From NCBI GenBank assembly GCA_019671135.1, contig JAHRHY010000011.1, positions 62,001 through 126,000 of the forward strand: a stretch of 64,000 nt of DNA, read 5' to 3'. Below the pieces are notes generated by a model. The model did no database searches. It was not told the DNA's origin and was given only the letters and a program-made list of their open reading frames with translations. The position numbers were made by a program, and so were the translations under genes. The stretch comes from Linnemannia hyalina (taxonomy: Eukaryota > Mortierellomycota > Mortierellomycetes > Mortierellales > Mortierellaceae). This document shows positions 46,433 to 57,270 of this stretch, piece by piece (positions within the stretch are counted from its first letter, which is position 1; each line of letters begins with the position of its first letter).

Positions 46433-49400
46433 TTAGAAGCGGCCACCAGTGTTGACGGCGCTCTGGAGGACCTCACGGACAGTGTTGCATCCCCACTTGA
46501 CAATCTCCTTCTCGCGTTCGTTCTGGCAGACCTGGCCCTTCCTCACAAACGCCTGCAGGAAGAAAATGATACCCTGTGCCAGTGTAGGGTTGACAGCAGC
46601 GCGGATAAAGATATCTGCCACAGCCTGGGCGTTCAGTTTAGGTTTCTCCTTGGACCCCTCCTGCTTTTGTGTCTGCTGTTGAGGCTGGGAGGAGAGGATG
46701 ATGTTGGTCATCAAGAGCTGGAAGAAAAGAGTTGGTTGGGCAGGAAGGGAGGTGAAGGTGACAGTCTTGAGCATGACAAGACTGAGGTCCTGAGAGGTGA
46801 TGAGGAAGGCGTACAATTTGCTGATGTTGACGATGCGACGGAGGGGCACCTTTTTGCCGTCGCTGTTGCTGATACCGTCGTCCAGACCAATGACCTGTCC
46901 GTCCTTGACCTTCTCCATGCCACCAACATCGCTCGCGCCCATCTCGCGTAATAGATCCCAAAGCGCGTACTGGAATGTGATCTTGAACGAGTGGTCATGC
47001 TGGCAAAGGCGCTGACCAACAAGAGTGTAGTATGGGTTATGCACCATTTCCTATTAGATGAAGACAAAACATGTCAGTGACACTTGCCTTGTAACTCCAG
47101 CAGCCACACTATCAAACAAAGATATGACTTAAGGACTTACGTTTCCAGCACAGTGGAGGACGACGCGGACAATCTCGCGCTGCTGTACCTCCTTGAGGTT
47201 CAATTTGATGAGGCGCTCAAAGGCATCGATATAGTCCTCACTGCTCATCAAGACCACAAAGATACTCCTTCTCACATCTGTGTTCATCTTGTTCTTCCTA
47301 GCCAGCTTCAGCAGCTCGTCCTCAGCCTCCAGCATATCGTCAGCGGTCGTGGAGGAGGTCGATTTCCGTGAGCTCTCCTCTCCAACCATGTTGTTCTTCC
47401 AGCTGGAACCAACCAGCCACCATTTGCCCTTGGCTCCGACCTGTCGAATATCCGCCAGACCCACACGCATTGGTTCACTGGGGAACGTCGTCCGTTTCTT
47501 GCTCAAGCCTGACAAAAACTTCTTCATCCTGGCAGCGCTCTCTGTGATCGTTCCTGATGTCGTAGAGTTTGCCGAGGGACCCTTCATCCTGTTGGCCTTG
47601 AGAGCTGTCAAAGTCTCGAGCAAGAATCGAGTACGGGACGAAATAGGTGCAGCAGATCCCGATCCAGACTTGGCCGAGGCATTGTTGGCAAGGACGGTAA
47701 ACTCCTGGATGATAGTCTTGAGAGTTGTTGGGTCATCCTGTCGAAGTTGGTATCCAGAAGTCTTGACAATCTTGACCACGAGCTCGACATTCAGTTCAGA
47801 CAACTCTGTCATGAACCAGCGGACCAGCTCATAGACGAGGACACAGGCAACGACGTGCATGTTGTACAGCTCCGAGACGAGTACAATCAAGTTGGTGCAC
47901 TGCTTGACGGCGTTGAGGGTTTCGTCCGTCATCTCCGTGCTCTTGGTGCTGGAGGCCAGGGCGTGATGTCCGTCAAACTGCTCAACGAGAGTCTGGATAA
48001 AGTGGGCGGCAAACTCGATACCAACAAGGCGATACAAACTGGCGACCACCGTGGCGTACAGAATGACGAACGAATCCAGCAAGTTGGCCTTTGAAGAGAT
48101 CGCGCTCAAGATCATATCCGTGATCGTCTCAGATACATCTGTATGTTCCAAAACAGAAGTTGAAGGTGAGAAGCTGAATCAATACAATAACAAACCAAGA
48201 AGACAATTAATGATAATGCAGAGCCCAGACTCACCTGCTCTGGGGTACTTGCGGTAGAGGGCTTCAATGTCCATGAGAATCGCCTCAATGTTACTCTCAC
48301 TCAGCTTGTTGAGCAATCCCTGGAGCTGGCGGCGCAGTCGAAGAAGTTCTTCGGTATTTTGTCGGGGAATAGCCTTGGCCAGGGCAGAAGCACCACCACC
48401 TGCAGGTTCTGTGGCAACAGCAGCAGCGGCGGCTGCACGAAGGTGTGGAGGCACGTACTTTCCGGCTTGCGCCGCAGGAGTCGCCATTGCCTTGGATCCT
48501 GTGTCCTCTTGGTCACTCTCTTCACCGTCTTCGCTCTCTCCGCCATCAACGTCCTCCGATCCGAGTTCGCTATCCTCGTCGTCGAATCCTTCAAGTTCCT
48601 CATTATCGTCCTCGTCCGATTCAAAGCCAACACCTTCTAGTTCCTCATCAAAGCTCTCCATACCCTCCTCATCCGAGCCCATTCCCAACATCTTCTCATC
48701 CTCGTCCTCGTCCTCGTCCTCGCCCAGTTCCGAGTCGTCCATATCATCAGGATCAACACCCTCCAACTCTTCGTCAAAGCTGCCGAAGCCTTCCTCCACG
48801 TCGCTACCGTCAAGATCGTTTTCATCCTCATCGTCGTCTTCGCTGTCATCCTCCTCCTCGCTCTCGAACTCCTGAGCTTTCCTCTTCTTGTCGGAAACTG
48901 AAGCAGCAGGCTTTGCAGGAGCCTTGGTGGTAGCGGCGGACGAACCGACAACGGCCTTCCTTGGTGTAGCAGCGGCGTTCTTGCCTCTGGATCCGAGCTC
49001 GATACCCTCCAACAGATCTCCAAGACCGTCATCCAAGAACGACTTTTTGGAGGCCAGCTTGCCAGAGTCCTTGCGTTTGAGACCCAGCTTCTTCTCGTAG
49101 TGGCGAATGAACTGTTCATCCTCGTCAAAGCCCTCCTCGAAACCTGGACCACCTCCTGCAACGACACCGTCCTCCTGAAGCATGGCGTAGAAGGCAGGGT
49201 TCGACTTTGCCAGCTTTTCCAATCGGCGTGCGTCCATATCCTTGACGTCCTTGGATAGGGCAGGCTTCTTATCCTCCTTGGTGGCCTTTGCAGACTTTGA
49301 CTTTGACGAAGATGCTTTCTTGCCAATGTCGGTGACAAGAGTCTCACCCTCGTGCTCGTTCAAGTCAACCTCCAAGTGGTCCTGACCCAGTTTCCGCTTC

Positions 49401-49900
49401 TTGTTTTTGTTGTTGGAATCCTTGTTGTTGTTATTGCTGCTGGTCTTGGTCTGTGGTTCCATGTGTTGTTGCCGTGCTAGAATCTCGATCTTGGAGAGTG
49501 TGGGTGCTCGGTGCTTCTTCTTCTCTGCGCGTTCCTGTTTCCTGCGAACTTTCCTGCCGGCAGCCTTGTTTTTGAACTTTTTGCTAAAGTTGCGATCGTC
49601 GCCGTCAGCAAAGAATGTCGACGAACCTATTGGGGGGGGGTTATCGCGTCGAGTTGAGTAGTGGTTAGCAAATATGAACAATTTGCGGCTGTAAATAAAC
49701 CAGTGGACCTGTTATTAAAGTACGAAGAGTCACTTACTCTGCTCCATCTCTTCGCTGAGGGCAGAGGGCAGGTTGGTTGTGCTTGTCTTGAGACGACCTC
49801 CTGGGGCAACACCGTAACGTGCATGACCTCTTCCACCACCGCGGCCTCCCCGTCCTCCCCCACCTCCTCGTCCTCCGCCTCTGTTGAATGGAGGTGCCAT
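46433..49900 (-). CDS. SGD1: Nucleolar MIF4G/MA3-domain protein, NOM1/SGD1
   Basis: NOM1/Sgd1 is a nucleolar protein needed for 18S rRNA maturation and 40S subunit assembly; it binds an eIF4A-like helicase (Fal1 in yeast) through its MIF4G domain (family knowledge). Four exons (49900-49741, 49626-48235, 48138-47141, 47050-46433) keep phase and give 1,055 aa. The N-terminus is an RGG box (NRGGGRGGGGRGGRGGGRG). A basic segment (KKFKNKAAGRKVRRKQERAE) is followed by a Lys-rich and then a long Glu/Asp-rich region with repeated SFDEELEGV. MIF4G starts near 490 (LLNKLSESNIEAILMDIEAL) and spans to about 700. MA3 starts near 805 (RRSIFVVLMSSEDYIDAFER) and continues across the last intron (NPYYTLVGQRLCQ). 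The gene is complete. Confidence 0.93.
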
Positions 49901-50863
49901 TATGTCCTTATGTGCCTTTGTGAGGGTGTGTCTGTAGTGTCGATGAATGTGGTAGATGCAGGGCGTGTTTGTGCGTGAAGGAGTGAAAAGTCGAGAGTTA
50001 TAGAGACGGAGGTACTGAGAGTGCTGTCAAGTTGTCTGTCTGTCCGTCTGTGTAGTGTCCGGGTGTGAAAGTAGTGCCAGAGACACTCCTAAAAAAAAAA
50101 AAAAAAGAAATGTAAACGTAAACAGATTGATGGTCACAACGACTGTGAAAAAAATTTGATCGTTGATCGAATTTGCATTTGTTGAATATCCCCATGGAAC
50201 CGACCCCGTCATTTACATCTCATTTCCACTAGAGAGAAGCTGGGATCGAACAGCCGGAGTCTGTTTGTCACTGTTCAACAGTCACTGCTCTCCAAGGCAG
50301 GAGTATAAAAAGAGAAGCCTCCCTCGACCTTAATTTAAAAAATTATCAGAAGTAGGCTTTGTTGGCCAGTGACTCCAGGGGGTAAAACCCTCGGTCAGTC
50401 CTGGCTGGCTCAGCACCCGGCATTAGGCATCCTTTTTCGTAAAGAAGAAACTTTTTCTTGATGTATATCTGGCGCCGGCTACTTCGAGACCGATGCGGCG
50501 GGATTGTAGCTCGGTCAGGTTCACACCTGACCTTGCTCTCCTGCAAGTCAGCAATCGCCATTCTTTGCCAGGTGGAGTTAGGCCATAGTGCCAATTCTCC
50601 ATGTGGAAAACCGGCGGGGGCATAGCCATTCTTACTTTTATTCAACAAAAAAAACAACTTCCCTTCTCTTTACACCTTTACACATGTTCGCGTTTATCTG
50701 CGTGTCCAATTGTCTGTCGTTCTCGTGGCAGGTGCCCCTCGACCTTTAATTTCCCTTTTTGTGCTTTGTCCCTCCTCAGCCCGCACCCTTTTGTATCACT
50801 CTCGATTGCACGTTTAACCTTCTACACTCCTTTCTCTTTACATCTCTCCTTCGTTCTCACACA
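49901..50863. other. Divergent intergenic region between NOM1 and an F-box gene
   Basis: It serves as promoter space for NOM1 (minus) and the F-box gene (plus). There is an A run at 50091-50106 and a TATAAAAAG motif at about 50304-50312. 50340-50657 looks like inserted repeat sequence (listed separately). 50690-50860 is the C/T-rich leader of the F-box gene. Confidence 0.45.
50340..50657 (+). repeat. Possible short retroelement (SINE-like) with A-tract end
   Basis: A GC-richer block differs in texture from its surroundings. It ends TTTTATTCAAC followed by A8 (about 50649-50656), as a retroposed sequence on the plus strand would. Inside is a string resembling a pol III A-box (TAGCTCGGTCAGG, about 50508-50520). 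The next box-like string (GGTTCACACC) is far too close and mismatched to be a true B-box. I know no family for it and see no second copy in the window. Confidence 0.25.
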
Positions 50864-52852
50864 ATGGCATCACCCTTCAAGAGCAGGCGTCAGTCCATGG
50901 CCAAACAACCAGCCTTGCCAATGCCCATGGCCTTGACCATCCCAGAGATTCTTGAATGCATCTTCTCATTCCTCACCAACCGTCGTCGTCTAACCGTTGT
51001 CCAGTTCGTCTCCAAGCAGTGGCACGCCGTTTGCCGTCATATGGCCGACCCACCACCCACCGCCTGGGATTTCTACCTCATCGAACCACAATACAACGTC
51101 TTCGTCGCCAGCCTCTCAACCTCGCGCATCCTAAGCCTGTTCACCAAAAGATCGCATTTTCAGGACGTGACAGAGTGGAAAGATGAACGCTGGAGGAAAC
51201 TCCTTGGTATTATCGATGGTCTCCAGGCCGAAGGCAAGATCCAGTTGCGGGAAGTCCATGTTGGCGACGAACTTGCCTCTGTCCACTTCCTGAAGCCGCT
51301 GTTGCCTGTCCTAGACCGCTGTTCTACTACTATTTCGATTCTGCGTCTGCAGCTGAAGGAACGACCTGACCGTTTCCTTCTGCATCTCATTCTCCGGGTG
51401 TGCCCCAATCTCCAGGTCCTTGAAATCAATACCGAACATCCCATGTTGATGCCGCTGATAGGCGGGACTGTTGCAGCTTTGGAGGCCAAGGAAGCAGAGT
51501 CGCCCTTGGAGGCGTTACCTGTACAGAATCGGCTCAAGACCTTGGAAATTGACCACCTAATATTGACACCGGGCGCAGTGGAAACCGTCATTGATGCATG
51601 CACCCCCCTCCGACAGCTCAGTATCTGGCAGGCGTATCCAGCCCAGTTCACCAAGGAGGACGGTACCCGAATTATCCGCCGAGTAGCTTCATCCTGTCTC
51701 CTCTTGAAAACATTTCACTTTTCGGTCCAAGGTTGGGGCTGGACCAACGCGGACATGGCCATGTTTCTCGACTACCAACCGCCTAGTCTTACTGGCTGGT
51801 CGTTCTCTGACAAGGACATTGAGATGAACCTGCCGTCCATGGCGCTATCTCCGTCGGTCCAGTCCAGGCCACCTCAGACCCCTTTATGCAGGACGCTGCA
51901 ATCGACTGACTCTCTCTTGCTGACGAACCACCATCAACGACTGACATTACTCGAACTGAAACGTACTCCGCGGAACAATGGTCGCGATCGAGTCCCAGAT
52001 GTCCAGTGTGCAGGCGCTCTTCACCAGTTCCTGTGCAATGCACCTTGTCTTCAACACCTCCTCGCCCCTAATGTCGTCCTGGAGATTGAAAACCTTGACA
52101 TCAACAACATCCTTCAGCAAGAACGACTCAGTCAAAACAACATCAAATCAAAGCCTAAGAACACCCAGGATACACTCCCACCACTTTGGGCTTGTCGCAG
52201 ACTCAGGACTTTACATGTCACCTTTGACCACGACCAAGGGATCGTCTATCAGGGAGTAGCCGCCGCCTCTGGCAAGGGCAAAGATGTTTCAACTCTGGAC
52301 AGTCTGATCATTTTTGGATACCTGAGCAGGTGTTGCCCGGACCTGAGGGATCTTCAGATGCGGCGCTGGAGCACAACTGTGTCGATGGAGGCTGGGTTCT
52401 GTTTGTTGTCACGACTGGGGCGACTCGAGAAGCTGAGTCTGACAGGACGACATTTTGATGGGTTTACCAAGCGGGATCTGGGGTGGATCTTGAAGGAGCC
52501 CCAAGGATCGACAACAAAGTGGCTCCCGAGTTTGTCAATGTTATCGGTTGCTGCGCCTTCACAGCCACGGTCACCCGGTGGGAACCGATTGACGGTTGGT
52601 GACGGCGAGGACCTGAAATTGGGTCTGGTGGGTCGAGTCGAGGATGTGCATGAGTGGGAAAGGGAGGTTAAAGCACGCTGTGGAAGAGAGAGGTTGAGCA
52701 GTTGGCCAGGACTGGAGTATTTGCAGCTGAAGTGGGTTGATTCGCACGAAGGGGCTGTGAACAAGATGCGGCAGGAGGTGGTTGGTCTCTGGAGGGAGCG
52801 GTGGCCGGCAGTTGAGATTATTGTTGAGAAGATGCGGTTCTTTGAGTACTGA
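50864..52852 (+). CDS. F-box protein with LRR-like repeats (662 aa)
   Basis: F-box proteins bind SKP1 and bring substrates to SCF ubiquitin ligases (family knowledge). It is a single exon. I start at the ATG at 50864, which follows the C/T-rich leader directly and gives 662 aa. The F-box lies at about 24-60 (LTIPEILECIFSFLTNRRRL, then VSKQWHAVC). The remainder has regularly spaced Leu-rich segments like LRRs (LILRVCPNLQVLEI, RLKTLEIDHLIL, CPDLRDLQMRRW, LSRLGRLEKLSLTG, SWPGLEYLQLKWV). The substrate cannot be told. SKP1 is encoded about 30 kb away. Large families of such F-box/LRR genes are common in Mortierella-like fungi (recollection, not checked). Confidence 0.85.
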   Translation: MASPFKSRRQSMAKQPALPMPMALTIPEILECIFSFLTNRRRLTVVQFVSKQWHAVCRHMADPPPTAWDFYLIEPQYNVFVASLSTSRILSLFTKRSHFQDVTEWKDERWRKLLGIIDGLQAEGKIQLREVHVGDELASVHFLKPLLPVLDRCSTTISILRLQLKERPDRFLLHLILRVCPNLQVLEINTEHPMLMPLIGGTVAALEAKEAESPLEALPVQNRLKTLEIDHLILTPGAVETVIDACTPLRQLSIWQAYPAQFTKEDGTRIIRRVASSCLLLKTFHFSVQGWGWTNADMAMFLDYQPPSLTGWSFSDKDIEMNLPSMALSPSVQSRPPQTPLCRTLQSTDSLLLTNHHQRLTLLELKRTPRNNGRDRVPDVQCAGALHQFLCNAPCLQHLLAPNVVLEIENLDINNILQQERLSQNNIKSKPKNTQDTLPPLWACRRLRTLHVTFDHDQGIVYQGVAAASGKGKDVSTLDSLIIFGYLSRCCPDLRDLQMRRWSTTVSMEAGFCLLSRLGRLEKLSLTGRHFDGFTKRDLGWILKEPQGSTTKWLPSLSMLSVAAPSQPRSPGGNRLTVGDGEDLKLGLVGRVEDVHEWEREVKARCGRERLSSWPGLEYLQLKWVDSHEGAVNKMRQEVVGLWRERWPAVEIIVEKMRFFEY

Positions 52853-53200
52853 GATACATGATGGTTGCCAATGGTTGGATTGGCCAATAGTCAAAATAAA
52901 AAAAGAAAAAGAAAAAAAAGGGTGCCATGGTTGAGCAGGAGCGGAAAATGAAAAGTCGGGAAAAAAAAAACAATTCCAACGTCACTTTTTGGGTGGAGTC
53001 TGCAGCTCCAAAGGAGGGTGTTGTTGGCTCTTTGCCTCTTTGACAAATCAACCCCTCCTCTCCTCTCATTCTTCATTCTTTTCACTCTTAAACCCCTCTT
53101 TCATCACTACACAAACAAAGGCGCTCATTCTCTCACTCTCACTTATACCGCTTTACACTCGCCCACCCCCACTCATTCAAATCAGTACAGGAAGACAACA

Positions 53201-56200
53201 ATGGACGAACAGTTTTACTCGTCCATATCGCTACTCGACTACTCGGTGATTCTACAGGACTGGTCAGCAGCACCAGACAAGAAACAGACCTCAAAGCGCC
53301 GTGCCGACGCTGCTCCTTCTTCTACATCTACCTCTTCTACTACCGACGGGTCCTTAGGAGCCAACAAACGCAGCTGTGTCACCCAGGCATGCGACCACTG
53401 TCGTCAACGCAGAGTCAAGTGTGGTAAGGGGTTTGCTCTAGACTACAGGACAAAGGAAAATACAATAGGGGGTTGTCGTCTTTGTGGTGTGGGGGAGAGT
53501 GTGAGAGCAATTGAGGTTTTTTTTCTGTTTGTCTAATTGATATCCTATTTTTGCTACTTCCAACAAAAAACAATAGACCTGACAAAACCTCGTTGCTCGC
53601 AGTGTGAACGAGTCGGCAACGACTGCACCTTTCTCATACAACCCAAGAAGCGTGGACCCGCAGCTAGAAGTGCTATCAAAAAGGAGGCGTCTCACGAGCA
53701 GCTCACTCTAGATACCTCCAATCATCCTCGAGACTCGTCGCAGGTCAATTGGGCTCAGCAGCAGCAACAACAACAAGAGCAGCAGCAGCAACAACAAGAG
53801 CAGCAGCAACAACAACAAGAGAGGCAGCTGCAACAAGAGCAGCAACAACAGCAACAACAGCTGCAACAGCAACAACAGCAACAACAGCTACAGCAGCAGC
53901 AGGATAACTACCATCGGTTGCCTTCACCCCGGTCCCAATCACCTCCAAGTCTGTCTATACCATACCAACACCACCACCAGCAGCAGCAGCAGCAGGATGG
54001 CCATCATCAACTGCTTCAGCAGCAACAGATGCTTCAACAGCAACAGCAGCAACGTCAACTTCTACAGCAACAACAACAGCATCAGCATCACCAATTGCTA
54101 CTTCAACAGCAACAACAAAGACAACAACAACAACATCTGCAGCAACAGCGACAATCACAACAGCACCCACAACAGCACCCACAACAACAACTACACAATA
54201 TACAGCAGCAGCACCAATTGCAACATCATCACCAAGTACAGCAACACCAGCAACAACAGTTCCCTCAACAGCAACATCCACGACATCATCAACAACAACA
54301 CCAGCAACAGTTGCAAGAGCACGAAGGACTTCAACCAGTGGGCAGGAGCGCTGGGCAACTTGATGTTGAGCTGTCGAATATCTTCAGCGATTACATCCAA
54401 TGTCCGATTACTAGCCCTTCTCTATCGACCACGATTCCACCTGGGAACCGGGCACCTTCTTCCTATGACATTGTAAACTCGAGAACAAGTGGACCTACAG
54501 CACTCTTCCCCTCCGTGGGGTCAACATACAGGACGAGTAATGCTTCCTCACTCGATGCCAGACCCTCTCCGGATCCCAGCCCGCAGGTCTCTGACTACTC
54601 AAGCATATCGAATTATTCCATGTCTCCTTCAGTCGTCGGCACACCGCCGCCTATACCATTGCCCACATCACTGTTTACAACGGCTTCAGCAGTTCCTTCC
54701 ACCAACCCCTTCTCCAAGGAGGTGACCGACGAGCTGGTCGGGCTGTTTTTCGAGTACAGTTTCCAGGATCACCATTTCATCAACCCGATCGCGTTCCTCA
54801 AATCATACGCCAATGGATCAGCCAACCCCACGCTCCTCGATGCGATATGCATGGTCGGAGCACGTTTCTCCACTCACCCCTCCGTTCTCAAGAACCCACC
54901 ACATACATCAGGAGAACCCTGGGCGGAAAGGATTCGAGCACGGATCGGCATGCTTATCATGGAAAACTCGATCGACAATGTACACACCCTGGCGTTGCTA
55001 TCGTTCTACGAGTACTGCACAGGAAACAGTCTAACCGGGTATCGATTCGAGGGAATTGCAGGAAGGATGGCGCAGGAGCTGATCCCCCGGAGTAAATTGG
55101 AGATTCGGCATTCGTTTCCTTCGGAGGAAGCTCGGTTGGTTTTCGAGGTCAATGTCAGGACATTCTCGTATCTTTTGTTGTGCGACTGTCTTTCAGCAGC
55201 AATATCGGGCCTTCCACCTTCGCTGGGCAACACATGGCAGAACGTGGCGATCCCAAGTGACGACATTGAGTGGTGGGCTGACAAACGACAAGACAGACAC
55301 GAGAAAAAGCCCTTGGACGATTTTACAGAGCTGGTTCTAAACAGGATCAGGCGACCTCGGCACATTCGCGGATACGGGTCCTACGAGCACATTTGCTCCA
55401 TCTTCCAAATCATGCCCTTGATTGCCAAGTTCACCAATGCTGGAGTTGAGAAAGACGAGTCCGCTCAGCAATCAGGACACGTCAACACCAACCTGTTCTC
55501 GAGTCCTGAACGCAAGGCGCAATATATCCATCTAGGACAGCAGCTGGAGAACTTTAGGAACAAGGTGCCGGAGGAGTATGACCCATGGAGAGCTAGGATC
55601 AACATCTCGCGAGTGGATATGAACGCCATGGGAGTTTCGACCTACTATTTCGTCCTCCAGATTTTGCTCCACCGACCCATTCTGATCAGGGCGACGACGC
55701 TAGTCCAGGCCAACCAGGCGGCAATACATCATCAAAGCATAGAGCAGGGGCTGGATGCCAATGGTGGTGTCGCCGACCCTGGTAACAATGGCGAGGAAGA
55801 CGGTTACAACAGCGGTACTGACGACCTCATGGATCAGGACGAGGACGAGGAGGCGGTGAACGATGACCGGGCGCTTCTGAGAACGGCTCTGGAGACGTGT
55901 TCCCTTGCCGCCAACGAGATTGTCGGAATCATCGAGCACTATAGCCATGACTGGATCAAATACCGCGGCAACGTCATGTCCTACCAGGTCTTTATCGCAG
56001 CCACTGTGTAAGTCTATTGTTTAGTATTTCGGTTCATGCATTGAGCGGTATGGGTGATTTTGGGATGAGGAGAAAATGACAGTGTAGGTGTGCTAATGCC
56101 GAGAGTTTTCAATTTTTTGCATATAGGCTTATTATGATTTTGTTTTCGAGCAAGAACGCAGACCAGTTGGCGCGTGCCAAGCAGCAGCTGGAGACGTGTT

Positions 56201-56688
56201 TCCGGTTTTTGGATGATGTTAGTCCATACTGGGCAATTGGAGGTGACCAACTGCAGTTCCTAAAATCCCTTCTTGCAGGAGACCTGTCAGGAATTATGGG
56301 AGGAGAATCCGCTGCAGCAGCAACAGCTGCATCAGAGACGGCAACAACTGCGATGGCTGATGGATCAAGCGCTGACCCAGGATCAGGAGGGCACCAGAGG
56401 GGTGCGATCAATGACAGCAGTTCGGACTCAGCTGGTTCAGCAGGGCAGGCAGTTGTTGATCGGTTGACAGTCAGCCATGCTGGGGTGAATGAGACGTCGA
56501 GCGCGTTTTTGACGACGGACTCTGGGATGAGTACGGTGTGGCTGGATGCTGAGTCGTTGGGAGCAGTTGAGGAGGCGACGGTCAAGTCCTTGAGCAAGAT
56601 GAGTCTGCTGCACCAGACGACGACGACGGATAAGCCCAAGACTGGTAGTAAGAAACCCTCACCGCCGCCAGCATCGTCGTTGTCGTAG
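53201..56688 (+). CDS. Zn2Cys6 (Gal4-type) transcription factor with long poly-Q region
   Basis: Three exons (53201-53423, 53577-56007, 56127-56688) keep phase and give 1,071 aa. The binuclear zinc cluster is exact: C64-x2-C67-x6-C74-x6-C81-x2-C84-x6-C91 (CDHCRQRRVKC, then PRCSQCE). Intron 1 splits it right after Cys74, a common place in this family. A region of about 200 residues that is mostly Gln with His follows (about 125-325). Next is a linker and the fungal-TF middle homology region (about 450-760: LFFEYSFQDHHFINP, LLDAICMVGARFSTHP, LALLSFYEYCTGNSLTGY). The C-terminus is Ser/Ala/Thr-rich. It binds DNA in the nucleus (family knowledge); no target can be inferred from the neighbours. Confidence 0.92.
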
Positions 56689-57270
56689 CAAGCGGGGTCA
56701 GCAGCGATTGCCATTGACTCATGGACATAATACAAGTGTTGTAGAAGAGGAAGAGGTCCTCGCATGTATTTCGATGGATGTAGGCACATAATGATGCAAG
56801 AATAAACCTGAGCAGTTGGCGTTCGCCAAACAACGACTCCAGTCGTGTTCGGTTCCTGCAAAATCTTTTGCCCCGTACTGGGCGATGGCTGGCGGTCAAT
56901 TGGGCTAAGTGTGTCTCGGGGGCGTTAATGAGGTGGGGGTGCGGGATATCTCTTACGACTAGTAATAGCGGAAACAAGTAAGCAAGGAAGCCTACATGCC
57001 ATTGGAAAGTAAAAGGCATACTGTTTCTCGCATGGGTTGAACATCGATATGGGCAACGTGTTGCTCTGCGAGGGTCGATTTGGGTTTAGATTGGACCCTT
57101 GTTTGGTCCTTTGTCTTGCTTGTCTTGGTTAGAGTTTAGCCTGGGGAGGAATAAAAAAAGGGGACAGACCTTGTTCACACTTCATTCCTTCCTCTTTTCA
57201 TTGACATCCACCATCCACTCTCCTGCCCACACACACACAACTCAACTCACTCACTCACCCACTGTTCCCC
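56689..57270. other. Intergenic; leader of the second F-box gene
   Basis: No gene seen. At 56815-56900 a stretch (TTGGCGTTCGCCAAACAACG, then CCGTACTGGGCGATGGCTGGCGG) repeats, in decayed form, part of the preceding coding exon at 56166-56245 (TTGGCGCGTGCCAAGCAGCA, then CATACTGGGCAATTGGAGGTG). This is a partial duplication of the last exon. C/T- and CA-rich leader follows from 57180. Confidence 0.5.

Noticed and set aside
48267..48875. 202-codon Ser/Pro-rich frame on the plus strand
   Set aside because: Antisense shadow of the acidic region of NOM1/SGD1.
50215..50312. tRNA-like string (GGGATCGAACAGCC) with nearby inverted repeat TGTTCAACA
   Set aside because: Read on the minus strand, the T stem pairs poorly and the acceptor ends do not match; no anticodon arm of correct size.
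53745..54281. Val/Ala-rich minus-strand frames
   Set aside because: Antisense of the CAA/CAG tract of the Zn2Cys6 gene.
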